This document shows positions 12,701 to 27,700 of a DNA stretch of 64,000 nucleotides, one piece after another. A program made the translations under genes and the position numbers. How positions within the stretch are numbered: position 1 is the first letter of the stretch; every line of letters begins with the position of its first letter. This stretch comes from Arion vulgaris (lineage: Eukaryota; Mollusca; Gastropoda; Stylommatophora; Arionidae), in contig CM036762.1 of assembly GCA_020796225.1 (NCBI GenBank), forward strand, positions 15,457,786 to 15,521,785, read 5' to 3'. Under the pieces are notes generated by a model. It saw only the letters and a list, made by a program, of their open reading frames with translations, ran no database searches and was not told the origin of the DNA.

Positions 12701-15700
12701 AGTAACATTGGCATAAAAGGCATGTCATAAGAGCCGACTGAGGTAGGGGCCTAGGGAAGCTACCCTAGTAAATAAAAGCGTTGCAGAAATTGGATGTGAT
12801 GGCCTACTTGTAGATGCATAACTGGCACAATGTACAATCACTCTTAGGCTCAGATCACATACAAATCACAAAGAGTGGTTTAACAAGTAGTCGATATGGA
12901 GCATTTGAAGTGGAAGAAGAAGTAAACACTGCGCTAGTGACTACGTGCCGGGGAAATTCCCTTGTTCGAAGCCAAAAATTCTTGGTGTGCACATGGTACG
13001 CAGTTTGACTATAGAAAATCTTGATCCTTTACTTGGGTATCTAAATTACAAGTATCTTTGAGGTTGGAGTAAGGCTTTATGAATGACAAAGGGGCACTGG
13101 GGGTAAGGAAAGTAAGTCTTTACACAAAAATCAGTCATAGGTGTCATATAATGGGTCATGACTACGCCTAAATTCCTAGTGGGTGAAAGAAAGAAAACAT
13201 ACTCAAGACCTGTGATGAAAGTGACTTTATGCAATGGACATGCTACATGAATGAGAATGAACACTGCTGATTAAAGTTAATGTATATGCATTTGTGATTC
13301 TATAGCTTATAACAAGCTGCTGACTGCAAAAGACAAGGAGAGTATGCTTTCTGTTGAGATTCTGGAGGAGGCAGCCTGGTTCATGAAGTTTGGTAAGTAT
13401 TTTAAGATCTTTATTGCTTTTAAGACAATTGAAGTGGCTAATTTCAATTTCAATTGAAGTGGCTAGTTTCAGGGCTGTAAATCCCACTCGCTGACCCGAT
13501 TGAAAGAGATGGGTGTCAATATTGGTGCAGCCCGAAAAGAACGACATACTAAATATACAAAGAGATTGATTAATCAACATCGAACTGACGTGTTGGGTCG
13601 CTGGACGCTGCTGGATTTGCGGAGATCGGAGCACCTATGGACATGTCCGAGTGCTATGATGATAGTCCTCATATAACTGATAACTGAAGTAGCTAATACC
13701 CTAGATTTCATCACCAAGAATATAGTGGTTCAAATCCCATTACTTCATCCTCTGAATTCAGGTAATTGGTCTTGCAAGATTGTTGACTTGTGGCCAGGAC
13801 AAAATTCACACTTGACATCCTGGTTGTAACTGATAAAAGTAACGCCATGATGTATATCCGTTTGGGTATTGATTTACGTTGTCTATTGATTTACAAAATT
13901 GGGAGTGGTCGGCCAAAGACAGGCAAGTAGGAAGAGCGACAGTGAGGGATGGCTCAATAAGAAAAACACCATCACATATGGAGGCACAAGAGAGGACAGA
14001 GAGACCATCTTATGTATCAGCTTCAGTCTCCAGTTTCATTTGCAGCAACTTTGGCAAGGATTGACACTCCAGATTATGCCATAACAGACGTTGTGATTCC
14101 ACAAAACATATTGCCTTCTGAGACAAAGTGGCCAATGATGATGATTGATTTACGTCACTTTCTAAGTCACAGATGACAAACTTCTTCTGTAGACCAGGTT
14201 GTGTTATCTGTATGGGTTGTCTCTCATAGCTCTCCATCTCCTGTTGGTGATTGCAAGGCAGCTGGTTAGTCTGTTTGTTATTGCTTCCTTTCCCATGTCT
14301 ATAACTTTTAGCAACTCTTACTCGCTTGATGTTACCTTCATTGGATATACAGAGCATTTCTTTAAGAGCTCCAGTGTAACTTGTTGTCCCATCCTGTCCT
14401 CAGAAAGTATTACTGTTTGGTTCTTCTTCTTCCTTGTTTATTCTCATACTCCTGCTCGTTATAGCAGGATGCAGTCCGGAGAATGCAATGCCATTGTGTA
14501 CAAATTTTCAGCGTAAGCTGTGGTATCTGCATCTTTTGGTCTGACACATTCGACTTCAGCTTAGCCTTTTTTGGGTACTGCGTTAGCTACTCCCTCTTCT
14601 ATCTCCACAAACTTGGCCAGACTTCTTGGTGGTCATCTGTTTTCGGGCTGCCATTGGGAGGCGGAGTGGTGTCTTGGTCAGCTTTGTTCTTATGCTGGTC
14701 CTGATGCTAGCAGTCAGCGACTCATAGCTGACTTCTACAAGTCCATGTAGCTTTTGTAGTTCCCGAATGGGGTGGTGGAGCATCTGGCCCCACTATTTGG
14801 GCTCACAACAGCTTATGCATTCTGTATTAAACTGACTTAGATCCCACCTGACTCTCCATTATTGAACGTAATCCTACTAACTACCACATGTAAGTGCACT
14901 TGGTTGAGGTCAGTCACCACCTTCTGTAGAAAATCATATTTCTTCACTTCAGCCAGCTTAAAAATTGGTACCAAACTGTCTAAATTAGGTGAAAATTCAA
15001 AAATTGTTGCAGATGATTCTGTGAAAGTGCTGACTCTTGCACTTTCAACAAGCTGAAATGGACTGATCATCTATGGGGGCAACCTGAGTTTTGTGGCATC
15101 TATTCTAACCAGTTCTCCAAAGATAGCTCACACCTTCTCTTTATATCAGATGTTGGTAAGTATGTCCCAAAGTGAACCCCTCAACCCAAAAATATGGAGG
15201 ATAGAATAGGACGACAGCATGTGACTACATGCATTGTAAAAACAAATGTTACTGGGTGATTATATGGTTTTGTTAAACAAATTGTACAGAATCTAATGCT
15301 GTAAAAACATGCACATGATGCTTTGTAATCCAAATGCAATGAATGCATGGAAAAATTGAGCATATTTTGTTTAAATAAATGCAAACAAGTAGATAAGTGC
15401 TGTAAAAAATTAGAAATGAGTAGTGAATTACTGAAAGTGTGACAAAGGTTAACATATAAATTATTGTTAACACATATAAGGTTGACACATAAAAAACATA
15501 AATCTCTTGACTAGTAAGAATAGTTGAAGTCAAATGGGCAACAGAAAGACAACACTATAAGATTTAAGGAAACATCAAGAGGTGTCAAATTTCACCATGG
15601 TAAGAGACAGAAAATGTTGAATATTCATTACGTCTAATCTTTGACATGGAGATGGTACTTGATCTGATAAAATTGTATTATGTTACTTGAACATCTCTCT

Positions 15701-18700
15701 GTTACCATTTTTTGTAATGGACATAGGCTAAGGTTTATCTTAAAAAAGACAATCTTTTATTGCTTTCCTAAGAAGAAAATATCATGTTTAGTTTAGTCGT
15801 CGGATCACCATCACTGCACGTCGAACACATTAGTCCATAAGTGCTCCGATCTCTCCCTCAGTATGTCCATCAGCGTGTGGCGACTAACGACACCAGTTCT
15901 TTGTTGGTTTACAATTCTTCTTTGTCTGCCAGCATAGCGTTCTTGTCGAGCTACACCGCACCTAACTTTGAATTCTTGCAGTCTGGTTAGTGTTGTAGAT
16001 TTACCGCTATTACGTGAATCATGTACACGTCCTCTCTCCCTTAATGAATTTATAATATCAGCCTGGTCCATTGCTCGCCGCTTTGTACAGCAGCCATACC
16101 TGCAAGCCTATCCGCACGTTCATTCCCCTTACACCTGCATGCCTATCAATATTATGTCATAGTGGGTAGTATTAATAACTGACAATAGTAACCTGTGTTT
16201 TAACTAAAAATGTTAATTCACTATTTAACCCTTTTGCCTTCTGCACCGTTATACTAGCACATAGAATTTTTTCAGAAGATGCAAAGCCAGTATGTTGATT
16301 AAAGTTAGTATACTTTAGAAAGTAAATGTGTCTGGAGGTAAAGTAAATTACACAGTGAAAGGGATTAAGCATTTGCTAGATTCATTGATATATTTCATCG
16401 TGTCTTCATTAAAAACAAAAATATTTCTTGACAAAATTGTGTTCATCTTCCAGCCTGGAATATGGCATTGCAGTCTACGGATGATCCATTCTGCATGAAG
16501 GAGTATTTTAACCTCTGTTATCAGGTTTGTGAATATCATATATTCTACAGTGTGTTGGAATGTTAAGGACATTTATTTTTGTTTGTATTCACCAAGTATT
16601 CAATAAATTTCATTTACAATTCTTGTAACTACTACTACTATTACTACTACTACTACTACTGCTACTGCTGCTGCTAAACCTTCTTGTTCTCAATGTACTT
16701 TCAGCAAATACAATCAGGATGTCTTTGACAGTTTCTATAACAATATTTTTGTTGCCAAGGTTTTGTTTAGTAGCCTTAATGCAACCTCTTGACTGATTCG
16801 GTGCTAGCCGTCGCTTTAAAGATCCAAACAGCTTATCACAGAGGTGTATTGTCATTTTAACAAAATAGTTCCACCTATGTTACTGGACACAGCAAACATT
16901 ATGATGATGTCATAACAATTTTGTTATAGAATGCAGTAAAGGGAGCACTCAAAAATGATAATTAGTATTTTTCTGTAGCTGTTGACCATTGTAAATTTTG
17001 GATGTTAATTGCAGCTGTTGTCACTTTGTGTCCTTGTAGCTGTTGACCATTGTAAATTTTGGATGTTAATTGCAGCTGTTGACCATTGTAAATCGTCAAG
17101 AAACAACAAATGAAATGGTTCGGCCACGTAAGCAGATTATCATCAGACAGTGCACCCCAAAAGAGCAATGCTGCTCCGATACAATGGGTACAAAGCAAAA
17201 GGCCGGCCACGCAAAGATGGACCTCAGAGATAACAGAGGCGACGAAAGAGACTATCTACGAAGCGCATACTAGGTTCGTTTTAGAAATCTCTTCCTGACC
17301 TGACGCTGTGAGGCATACAGGATTCAAGAAAGAAAGAAAGATTGTAAATTTTGGATGTTAATTGCAGCTGTTGTCACTTTGTGCCCTTGTAGCTATTGAC
17401 CATTGTACATTTTAAATGTAAATTGCATCTGTTGTCACTTTGTGCCCTTGTAACTATTGACCGTTGTAAATTTTGGATGTTAGTTGCAGCTGCTGTCACT
17501 GTGCCCTTGTAGCTATTGACCATTGTACATTTTAAATGTAAATTGCAGCTGTTGTCACTTTGTGCCCCTGATGTTCAAAACTACAGCAGATGTCAGAATT
17601 GTCTATTGATGTCATGTGCTGCATGTCTACAACTGGCTAGGGAAACACACGACCAGTCAGCTTTGGTAAAGTTTTTTTTAGTAAACATGTTTGTCCTTAG
17701 ATTCTTCAAACACTTATGTTATGTTATGTGATTGTCGGCATGGCACATTGGGCATTTCCATGCGTGCTCCATCCTCCGTTGGAGCAGTGATACCAAAATC
17801 CACTTGCTCATCGTACCTATGAGAAGTTGATTAGCATATCTTCTCTCTCTAGCACAAAGACGACACTGTCTGACATGTCCAAACTTAATTCCTAATTCTT
17901 GCAATCGGTCCAGTGTCTGAGACTCATCCATATCGCATAAATTAGAGCATACCGCATTGATGACATTGACTTTGTTCATATTTCTGCCAGCTTGAATCAG
18001 ATCAAACACTTGGATCAGATCTGGTGCCATCTCCATATCAAAGTTAAAGTGTAGTGGATCTCCTAACATTCTCTCTCTCTTGGGAAGGTGTTACATTCTG
18101 ACTATTACTTTCATGTTCTCTTCTGATTTATAGCTTGTCTTTAACTTGTCCCTATAAGTAAAGGAACCCTTTTTATACTTCAAGGTATATAGGGTAATAC
18201 AGTGTTAGGCTCATATTTTTCATTGACAGTGGACACACGATGGGTAATGTGGTCAACATCACGCTGGCTACCTTTACTTCCAGAGAATTTCCTGGTACCC
18301 AATTGAGACTGGGTTGTTAGGAGAGTTGTTACAGTCTGAAAATATTCCATGCCCACTGTGGAATTGAACCCGGACCACTAGACTAAGAAACAAGTTCACT
18401 AACAACTACGCTACTGCGGCTCTCTAGCCTGTCCCTATAGTAAGTTGTTATTGTTGGTTGTAGTTGTTGTTGATAACTAGTGCTGATCTTCTTTCTTCTT
18501 CTTCTTCTCGTTCGCTGATGTTCAATGTCTACACAATGAGTCTGGTTCTCTGGATGTATGTTGTTGTATTTGTTAGTTCATCAAAGCTTCCAAACAGCTT
18601 GGTGTTGATGTCTGTCTCTGTTGGCCAGTGTTCTTTCCGCAGTTGATTCATCAGGTGACAATCTTGCGGGATGTGTTCAGCTGTCTGTGCAGTCTGTCCA

Positions 18701-21700
18701 CAAGCACATGTGGGTGATGGAACTAGTTTTAGTCTGTGTAAGTGTCTGTTCATTCTGTTCCCTAGTGCTGATGAGTTGGTCCCTCTTTTGCAACCATTGT
18801 CAAGTTCAGAAAATTGCAAGTGTTTTGTAGCTGTTGTTTGGTGTTAAATGACATGTATGTGATCCCTCTATTATGGTTTCCAACACTGTCATGTATCTTT
18901 GTGTGTTTTAAATATTTGATTTGTATATTTTTAATCAGACACTAGCAACATATGTGTTCCAATGTCTGGGGGTTTGCTGCTTGTGTGTTATACATGCAAC
19001 CAGAATGTTACAAAGTTTCACCATTTAATCATTTTTACTATTTGATCTTCCTAATAGAGACTAGCCCCGACCCCAACTCTGCTAAGCTCAGAGCCAATTG
19101 CAGAACACACCTTTTATACCTTTTTTCATGAATGTAATATGCTGTTAAAATTGTACTTATAAATGAATAACACATCTTGTATTTCTAGCACCTTATTTTG
19201 GAAGAAGTTTTGGCACATGTGGAGGAATACAAACAAGCAGAGAAAAGAAATCAGAGCACTTTATGGACGAAAGATGGTGATCTTTTGTTTAAAAATATTT
19301 ATTAGTCTTGTGTTTGTATTTTCATTAGAATTATTTTAGGCACTACTGGTTATGAACACCCTATGCTTCGAAAGATCTAGAACTGTTCTCGCATGAGTGG
19401 GTGACATAATAGAATTGGAGATAGATGATACAGGGTGTTCAACTTTAAAGCAGCCCAAGTGATAAATAGAAATATGTCAGGTACGAATTGCATCTCCATC
19501 TATTTACTATTTAAACCGGTTCTGACTAGTTCATCATACCGTCTGCTCGCCATTCGAGATAGCTCAGCTCTAATAATGCAGTTTTCTCTTCAAGAAAGAA
19601 TTACTATTGTAGAATATTATGTCCGCACCGGATCCATTAAGAAAACACAAGAAATGTTCGCTGAAAGGTTTCAAAATTATAAAAATCCTGCAAAACGTAG
19701 CATACAGAGGTTAGTATCGAAATGGCGTTCAACAGGTTCTGTAACTAATGCCAAACGGCGTAGATTACCATCAGTCAGGACTCCAGAGGCTGTCGCTGAT
19801 ATTCAGCAGAGAATTCTAACAAATCCCCAGAAATCTTTGCGTAAATTAGCACAACAAAGCAGTCTGAAAGTCACATGTCGTAGTATTCTTCACTCGCTAC
19901 ATTTCAAACCATATCGTGTAACTTGTACACAGGAATTGAAAGACGGCGACAAAGGAAAACGTGTCGATTATTGTCACTGGCTTCTCAAGAAGATTGTCGA
20001 TGGTGAATTGGACCCATTTGCGTACTTCATGAGTGACGAACCATGGTTTCATTTGTCTGGTCAAGTTAACCCACAGAACACTCGATATTGGTGCACAGAA
20101 AATCCTCATCACCTGCATGAGAAATCATTACATGACCCTAAAATCGGGGTATGGTGTGCTGTTTCCGAGAGTCGGATTATTGGCCCAATATTTTTGACAC
20201 GAATGTTAACACTGAAGTATATATTAGATTGTTTGAAGAATTTTATTCACAGTTAAATAATGATGAGAGAAAAAACTGTTTCTTCCAGCAAGATGGTGCA
20301 ACTTGTCACACATCTAAATTATCACTAGACCATGTTCACAATGCTTTCACAGAGGAAAGGACTGTCAGCAAAGGTTTATGGCCTCCACGCTCCCTTGATT
20401 TATCTACGTGCGATTTTTTTCTTTGGGGTTATTTGAAGGGGGTTGTGTACAAAACAAACCCTCATACATTGGATGAACTCAGTGAAAATATTCAAACTGC
20501 TATCCAAACAATTGACGTGACCATTTTGCGTAACGTGTACATGAACATGATTACTAGAGCCCAAACATGTATCAGCGCAAATGGAGACCATTTTCAGCAT
20601 CTTCTCTGAGGCCCAGAATGTTGTGTGATGTCAATAATTAAACTGAAAAGAAATTACTCCCTACAGTAGTTTACTTTTTTTAAAAAAACAAGTCCTTTGT
20701 GTTTTGTTCAGATTATTCGTCAAATATTTGTGGTGACGGACTCACAGCCCATACTGCGGAATGTTGGCAAGACATGACACATTTTTTCATCACTCCTTCC
20801 CGCACAATAATTACACACCATAGCAAAAAGACTTGCTCTCTTGACCTACATTACGTCATAATTGAACCTTCTCATTTTCATAAATATATGCCAGATTGGC
20901 TCACTTGACGATAGGGCTTCCTTAACAACGAGGCTGCTTTTAAGTCGAACACCCTGTAAAACATAGCTCCTGTGTTTAAGATGACCATGTAAAATAACCC
21001 TTGGTGGTTGAAAATCAATAAGAGTAGACTGAAAAGTCATTGCCTGGGCAAAATTAATTTAAATTATTAAAATACAATTTCTACAAAATTTACACGATCT
21101 TCAAAAATATAATTTGCATTAAACTCTCCCATTACTATTCTTCTTCTTTGCGTTGTCTTACGACCAATTTTAATCATTCTTTGTGGTATGTTTGATCTTT
21201 GCCAAGAACCTGTATACGTTGCACATTGGTTTGGTAGGCCCCTAAACTCATAGATTTCTATACGTTTAGGACATGTGCATCTGATTTCAGCCAAACCTCC
21301 TTAGTCATCTCTTACGACATGCGTGGCTAGTTGTGCCAATTTTAAACTTGTATTAACAGTGTCTGCGCTATACAGCTGTGCCTTCTCTGACTTCAGAGGT
21401 GGGGTGGATCCTTAGATGGAGGGAAGTGCCCGAGTGGTTACCGGAGCCCAAATTGGGGTGTAAAGAATAGAACCACTGTTACCTACCACGCATGTCGTAG
21501 AGGCGACTAAGGAGGTTGGGCGTGGGACTAGTTACCCTACACCGTAAAAAACACTAGATGGCTACAGAACAGAGAACGAACCGAGTAAACGCTGGCTGAA
21601 ACCGGGCACATCACCGAAGGATATGGAGCTCCAAATGGTGCTGAAGATGTGACGTAAAACACACCAATGCTAAGGCTGCATGAATCAGATTTCTACATGA

Positions 21701-24700
21701 ATAGGATTTATTGGAAGATCTGGTACATCGGTCTGGGCGGTGATCGCGAGAGAGAAAGAGAGATAGAGGGAATGAGATAACAGAAGTCATCAGAGTTAAA
21801 AAACCATAACTAGTCAAGATTCTACTTCAAGTGTAACCCTAGTAACAAGCTGCATCACAGAAGTCTGACAAAGTGTGAAGGAATCAAAGATGGAAAGTAA
21901 ACCTGGTCACAAAAATGCTGTGCTGAGAAGAGAAGTGTCAAACAAAAAGCATAATATGGTAGCTTCATTGTAAATTTTGTTGCTATGTAACAAAACCATT
22001 TTTATGAACAAAAAAATATGATTTGTGTTGATGAATCTCTGTGTGATTTATATCTAATTTTAGGTCCTTCAAGAACATCACTTACAGCGGATATTTTTCT
22101 GTTAATGTATGAGTTTGAAGCCCTAACAAAACTGAAGGATCAGCGATCAGAGTCAGTTCTAGAAAGAGCATTCACTTTACCCAACATTGAGCCAAAATTG
22201 TACCACACTCTTGCAGGTAACCATGACTCTGACCCAACTTCTAAGCCATTTATTCCAGCATCATAGTTACTTTTTGGATTGTCTTAATTGCCATATCAAA
22301 CCATCCATTAGCCAAGCTATCTCTTCTAATTTCAAAATTGCTTTCTCTCTTTGTCTGCTTCACTCTACTGTCATGATTAAGTTGACAAGACATTTCTACT
22401 GTCACATGCATTTCCTTCACTGTGACAAGAATATTGTTGGTTTCTCCTGAGATGTTGTACTTAATCTTCTGAAAGAGCACTGCCTGTATAAACTTCGCCC
22501 ATGTGGTGCTGATGTCTACAAGGGAAGCAAAGAATAGTACTACAACCTACAAGGTATGTCGTAAGAGGCGACTGATGTAGGATCTAGGAAGCTACTCTAG
22601 TAAATAAAAAACATTGCAGAAATCAGATGTGCTGGCCTACTTGTAGGCGCATAACTGGCACAATGTACAATCGCTCTTAGGCTCAGATCACATACAAATC
22701 ACACAGAGTGGTTAACAATGGGTCAATATGGAGCGTTGGAAGAAGAAGACTTAATCTTCTGAAGGAGCACTGCTTGTATACACTTAGCATGCACGCACCT
22801 CACACACACACACAGATGTGAGAGAAAGATTTATTCTATGACTATACAGTTGATGTACATAATATTTATAATTAATAGCAGCTGATTATGTTCTTATGAT
22901 CTTATACACCAGCTTTGGCTATAGATCCTCCAGCCAACAACAGAAGATTAGGAATTAGAGCACTCAAGGTTGCTATTAGACAACATTTGCAAATGGAGAA
23001 TCCAGATTTTATTAAATGCAGGTGAGTTTCTCATGTACAGAGATTTTGATCTGTGTTGTTTGAGGATATCTTCTGTTTCTCTTTTTTTTTTTTTTTTTTT
23101 AGTCGCTGGTTCCTCATCACTGCACATCTAACCAATTAGTCTATAAGTGCTCCGATCTCTTCCTCAGTATGTCTCTCAGTGTGTGGCAACTAATGACACT
23201 GGTTCTTTGTTGGTTTACTATTCTTCTTTAGCTACCAGTAATAATAATAATAGCCGTCCATCGCAAGCGATGATGACAATAATCTCAGACGTGTGCTGCT
23301 GCACCTCTCTGGATAGTGTTCTTGTCTAGCTACGTCACATTTGACTTGTAAATTCAGCACTATTACTTGAATAATTTACACATCCTCTCTCCTATCTTTA
23401 TATTCTCAAAAAAGGTAGTTCTCAGTTGGCAAATATATCCTTGGTCATTTGCTGAGAGAGACTGAGTACCTATGGGTCTAACCAGAGTGCAATAATATCA
23501 GCTATTAAACACTGAATACAAAATACTGAAATTGGTGAGTGTAGTATATCTGTTGTGTAGGGTGGATTAGCATAATGTGTAAGCGTTTGTCTATCGCCTC
23601 GACCTCAAGAGGGTTGTGAGTTTAATCCCACACTTGACTTTCCACACGTGAGGAAAAGAATTGGCCCCTCCCTACCCCCTGCACACTAGGGTCGAAATAT
23701 GAAGTGACAGATACCTTATAACCTAATGTCTGAAAAGGCTGCAGGAATTTATTTGTTACCAAATCTGTTAGTGTATACCTTGTAGAGATGAACAATTGAC
23801 AGCCTATATTCCAGGTGAATAGGAATAAGTAGATCTGATTGAATGGTTATTTTTATTGGTTATTGAACCAACATCATAACACTCCCGGTGAACCTATTGG
23901 TACTCAGTGTGCTCCAACAGATCTCAAAGGGTGGGATGGTTGCCATAGTGAAGTGTTCAAGTCATTTACCTTGCATTCTGAAGGTTATTTGTTCAAATTT
24001 GGCCAGTGTTGCTCAGTTCACAAGTGCATTGTTTTTAAAATATCAGTGGGACTTATTGAAGCTATGGAGTTTGTTCTTTGTTGCAAAACTCTCAGCTTCT
24101 GGGGTGCCATTTCTGCAGAGAGAGACCAAGTCATATTAGGAAACCCAATGCATGAAGTTCATCCTGTACCTTTACAATACCCTTTAAATGCTATTTAACT
24201 TAGGAAATAATGCACGGAATATCACATCAAGAAATGTTAATCTTAATAATCAGATACAAATTTGAAACAGTACATTTTTTCCTCAGTGTTGATGTACGAA
24301 TGCTCATTGAGCTATCAATGAATGGAAATGAAGATGAGGCACTGCTTTATTTCAAAGAGACCATCGACATGATTGAGAAGCGAGCCAAGGTGTGATCATT
24401 TTACTTTGTTGGTTCTGTTTCTGTTGTGTATTTCTGTCATTGATTATGTTCTCAGTGAGAGAAATCTATTTTTGTTATACACACAATTTTACAAATGGCC
24501 ATTTGGTCAGAATGAATCCGAATACACCAGTTGCAGAGCGTACAACCTGAAAATGGAATCATCAAGAGGAAAGGGCAGACCAAGAAAAAGATGGGTTGAT
24601 GGAGTTACAGACATCTTAAAACTCCACAATACCACACCATATCAAGCGACCGAGCGTGCATTATCTCGAAAACCGATCATCAGTTAAACCTGCTACGCCT

Positions 24701-27700
24701 AGCGGCAAAAAAGCAGAGAAGGACAAAAGAAAGAAAGAAGAATGTTTACACTAAGTATGTATAACACCATGTTTTAAACACAAGGGACATTGTTGTTTGC
24801 GTTCTTATCTACCAATTTCACCACTCTTTTTTTGTTCATGCAGAGAACGTGAGTAGGTTGCTTTTCCGTTGTGTCCATACAGCATGTAGGACAAGTATAT
24901 CTGAATTTTTTTTAAAACATTTTATCCAGCAGGACACAAATTTGTGCAGATGGATAACTTTAAGATTTCCACACAGAAAGACCCCCCAATTTAAAATACC
25001 ACATATTGTGTTATATTATAGCATGATATCAAATATGATCAGGCATAGGGCGACCTCCAGAGCAGACTTATGCTAGGTACATCATTGAAACAGCTTCCAA
25101 ATAATTGGAATTATTTATAACAACACTGCAGTATGATGGGAAACTGTAGAGATAGCATTTCAACAGTAGGTAATCTGATCATCAACAGTAGCAGAATTGT
25201 CAGATAAATGTTTAACATATTATTGATTGATAGGACCTTCATCATTGCACTTTGGTGAGTAACCATGTGTGCTCCAATCTCTTTCTTACACAGGAAGATT
25301 TCAGCGCAATATACAAACTCTGTAGCACTTCTTCTTCTTTGCGTTTGTTCTTTACGATCAACTTTAATCACTCTTTGTGATATGTTTGATCTTTGCCAAA
25401 ACGTGTATACGTTGCACATTGGTTTGGTAGGCCCCTAAACGCATAGACTTCTACCGTTTAGGACATGTGTATCCGATTTCAGCCAAACCTCCTTAGTCGC
25501 CTCTTCCGACATGCGTGGCAAGTAACAGTGGTTCTATTCTTTACACCCTAAATTTGGGTCCGTAACCACTCGGGCGACTCTGTAGCACTGACAAGGGTCC
25601 CGATGTAATTTAGAAGATGGTAAAAATATTTTGTAGTCTTTTTTTTTTCTTTCTAATGTATTTTGCTAGGGCAGCAGCTTTTCAACCTGCCCTTCTCGAA
25701 TTGTAACTGCCAAGTGTTCTTTTACGTGCTCAATGTGAACCTATGTTTTATCGTCCATCTCCGATAGGACTTGGAACTCGATCTCACCTACACTGAGATC
25801 AGGAATCTCTGAAAAAATGTCCCTATGGTTCCATGAGGGAGCAAATCAAGTACCTTTGGAACAAGAGGCGAGCACCTAACCTCTACGCCACAAAATATTA
25901 ACTTATTGGCACTGTTGTAGAGGTGTTTCCATGCTTATGTTAGTCTTCTTAATACAAAAATGCCTGCTGCTGTGCAATAAGTTACAACACAAAAATACCT
26001 GTAGAAGACAGGAATGCGCCAACTAATGTGCAGGAGTTGAGAGAAATCAGAACACACATGACTATATAAATACTATATACTACAGAAATACTATAGTGCA
26101 GCATTCATCTTCTTCTGCATTCTCACTAGATTGGAATTTCGGATTCTCTAATAAAGGCAGCCGTCTGCCTCAGATTATCAGCCACGCCATACAGTTTGTC
26201 TTGGACGCTGGTGTAAGTGGGCCACCTCATTCTTCTCATGTCTGCATACTGGGGGCAGTTCTGTAGGATATAATTCCTATGATTTCTGCTTCCCTGTTTG
26301 TGCCGACCCTTCCCGCAGTAAGTTTTGGCCACCCTTGTGATGGTAGGTCTGACATTCTTACTGCGTGGCTAAATCTCCAAGGCAGATTGGCGACCGTAGA
26401 ATCCGTCATCCCATTCATCATTGTGAGGGGTCGTTGCACCATGTTATGCGCCTTACAGCCTGGTGCATCCATTTTCTGCAAGCATTTGTTTCGGGTTAGC
26501 ATTCCCTAGTGGACATGTGCATCCGATTTCAGCCAAACCTCCTTTGTCGCCTCTTACGACATTCGTGGCAGGTAACAGTTGTTCTATTCTTTACACCCCA
26601 AATTTGGGCCCGATAACCACTCGGGTGGTGCAGCATTCAAAGCTAATATCTCCGTATCGCTTCACCATCAGGTATATTGTTGAATGCGATATTAGACCTT
26701 TATTTTTTTTTTGATTAATGGTACAGGGTGTTCAAGATAAAAGCGGCCTGTAATTGGAGCCAATCTGGCATATATTTATGAAAATGAGATGGTTCAATTA
26801 TGACGTAGTAAAGGTCAAGGTTGTGTGACGGTATGTAATTGTAGTGCGGGAAGGGACGATAAACAAATGTGACGTAGGACGAGCTAGTCAGAACCAGTTT
26901 AAATAGTAAATAGACACCACGCAATATGTAACTGGCAACTTTCGATTTTCAATGGGGCTGCTTTAATCTTGAACATCCTGTATATGATGGGTAACATGGT
27001 TAACATCATATCTGCCGATTTTACTTCCCAGTGTTTCTCTGCTACCCAATTAAGGCTGGGTCTACCTGAGAGCAGTACTTTTTTTTATGAATCCAACCAG
27101 CACAGGGAAATTGATTTCAGGACCACACATCTATATAGCAAGTGCTCTAAGCACTTTGATATTCGCCCACAATGTATATATATCATCATCAAATAACTTG
27201 TCCTGTGCAGAACTTTGTCAACCTAACAGTCCTTCAGAATTTCTCTCTCTCATAGGCACCTTGACTACTACTGAATTCATAACAGTCGAACACAGTAAAA
27301 GAAGTCAACATATCTTGAATAACATGGAACATGAATTGTCTCACAAAAAGTAACAACAAAACAACATGAATATTAAATAGTGCAAACAATTTTAACATAT
27401 TAAAAAAACACACATTAGATATAAACAATAATTTTCTAATATAGCAAGCCTTAAAATTATAATGTTCATACTGAATCTATTTATGCAGGACAAATATCCA
27501 GAGATTGAAGTCTTATGGTTAATGACCAAGTCATGGAATTATGGACTTCATCTTTACAAGTAAGTAACTTGTTATTGCTCTGTTGTTGGATAGAACATAC
27601 ATTAAGAAGGTCAGCTAATAGTAAAGCAAATCAGATCTTGTTATCGGTTATATGAGGACTATCATCATAGCGCTCCGGACATGTACATAGGTGCTCCAAT

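Noticed and set aside
14010..14783. host gene on the minus strand inside the TEX11-like intron
   Set aside because: Open stretches are short and in shifted frames with no clear domain; more like a decayed retroelement, so listed only as unidentified.
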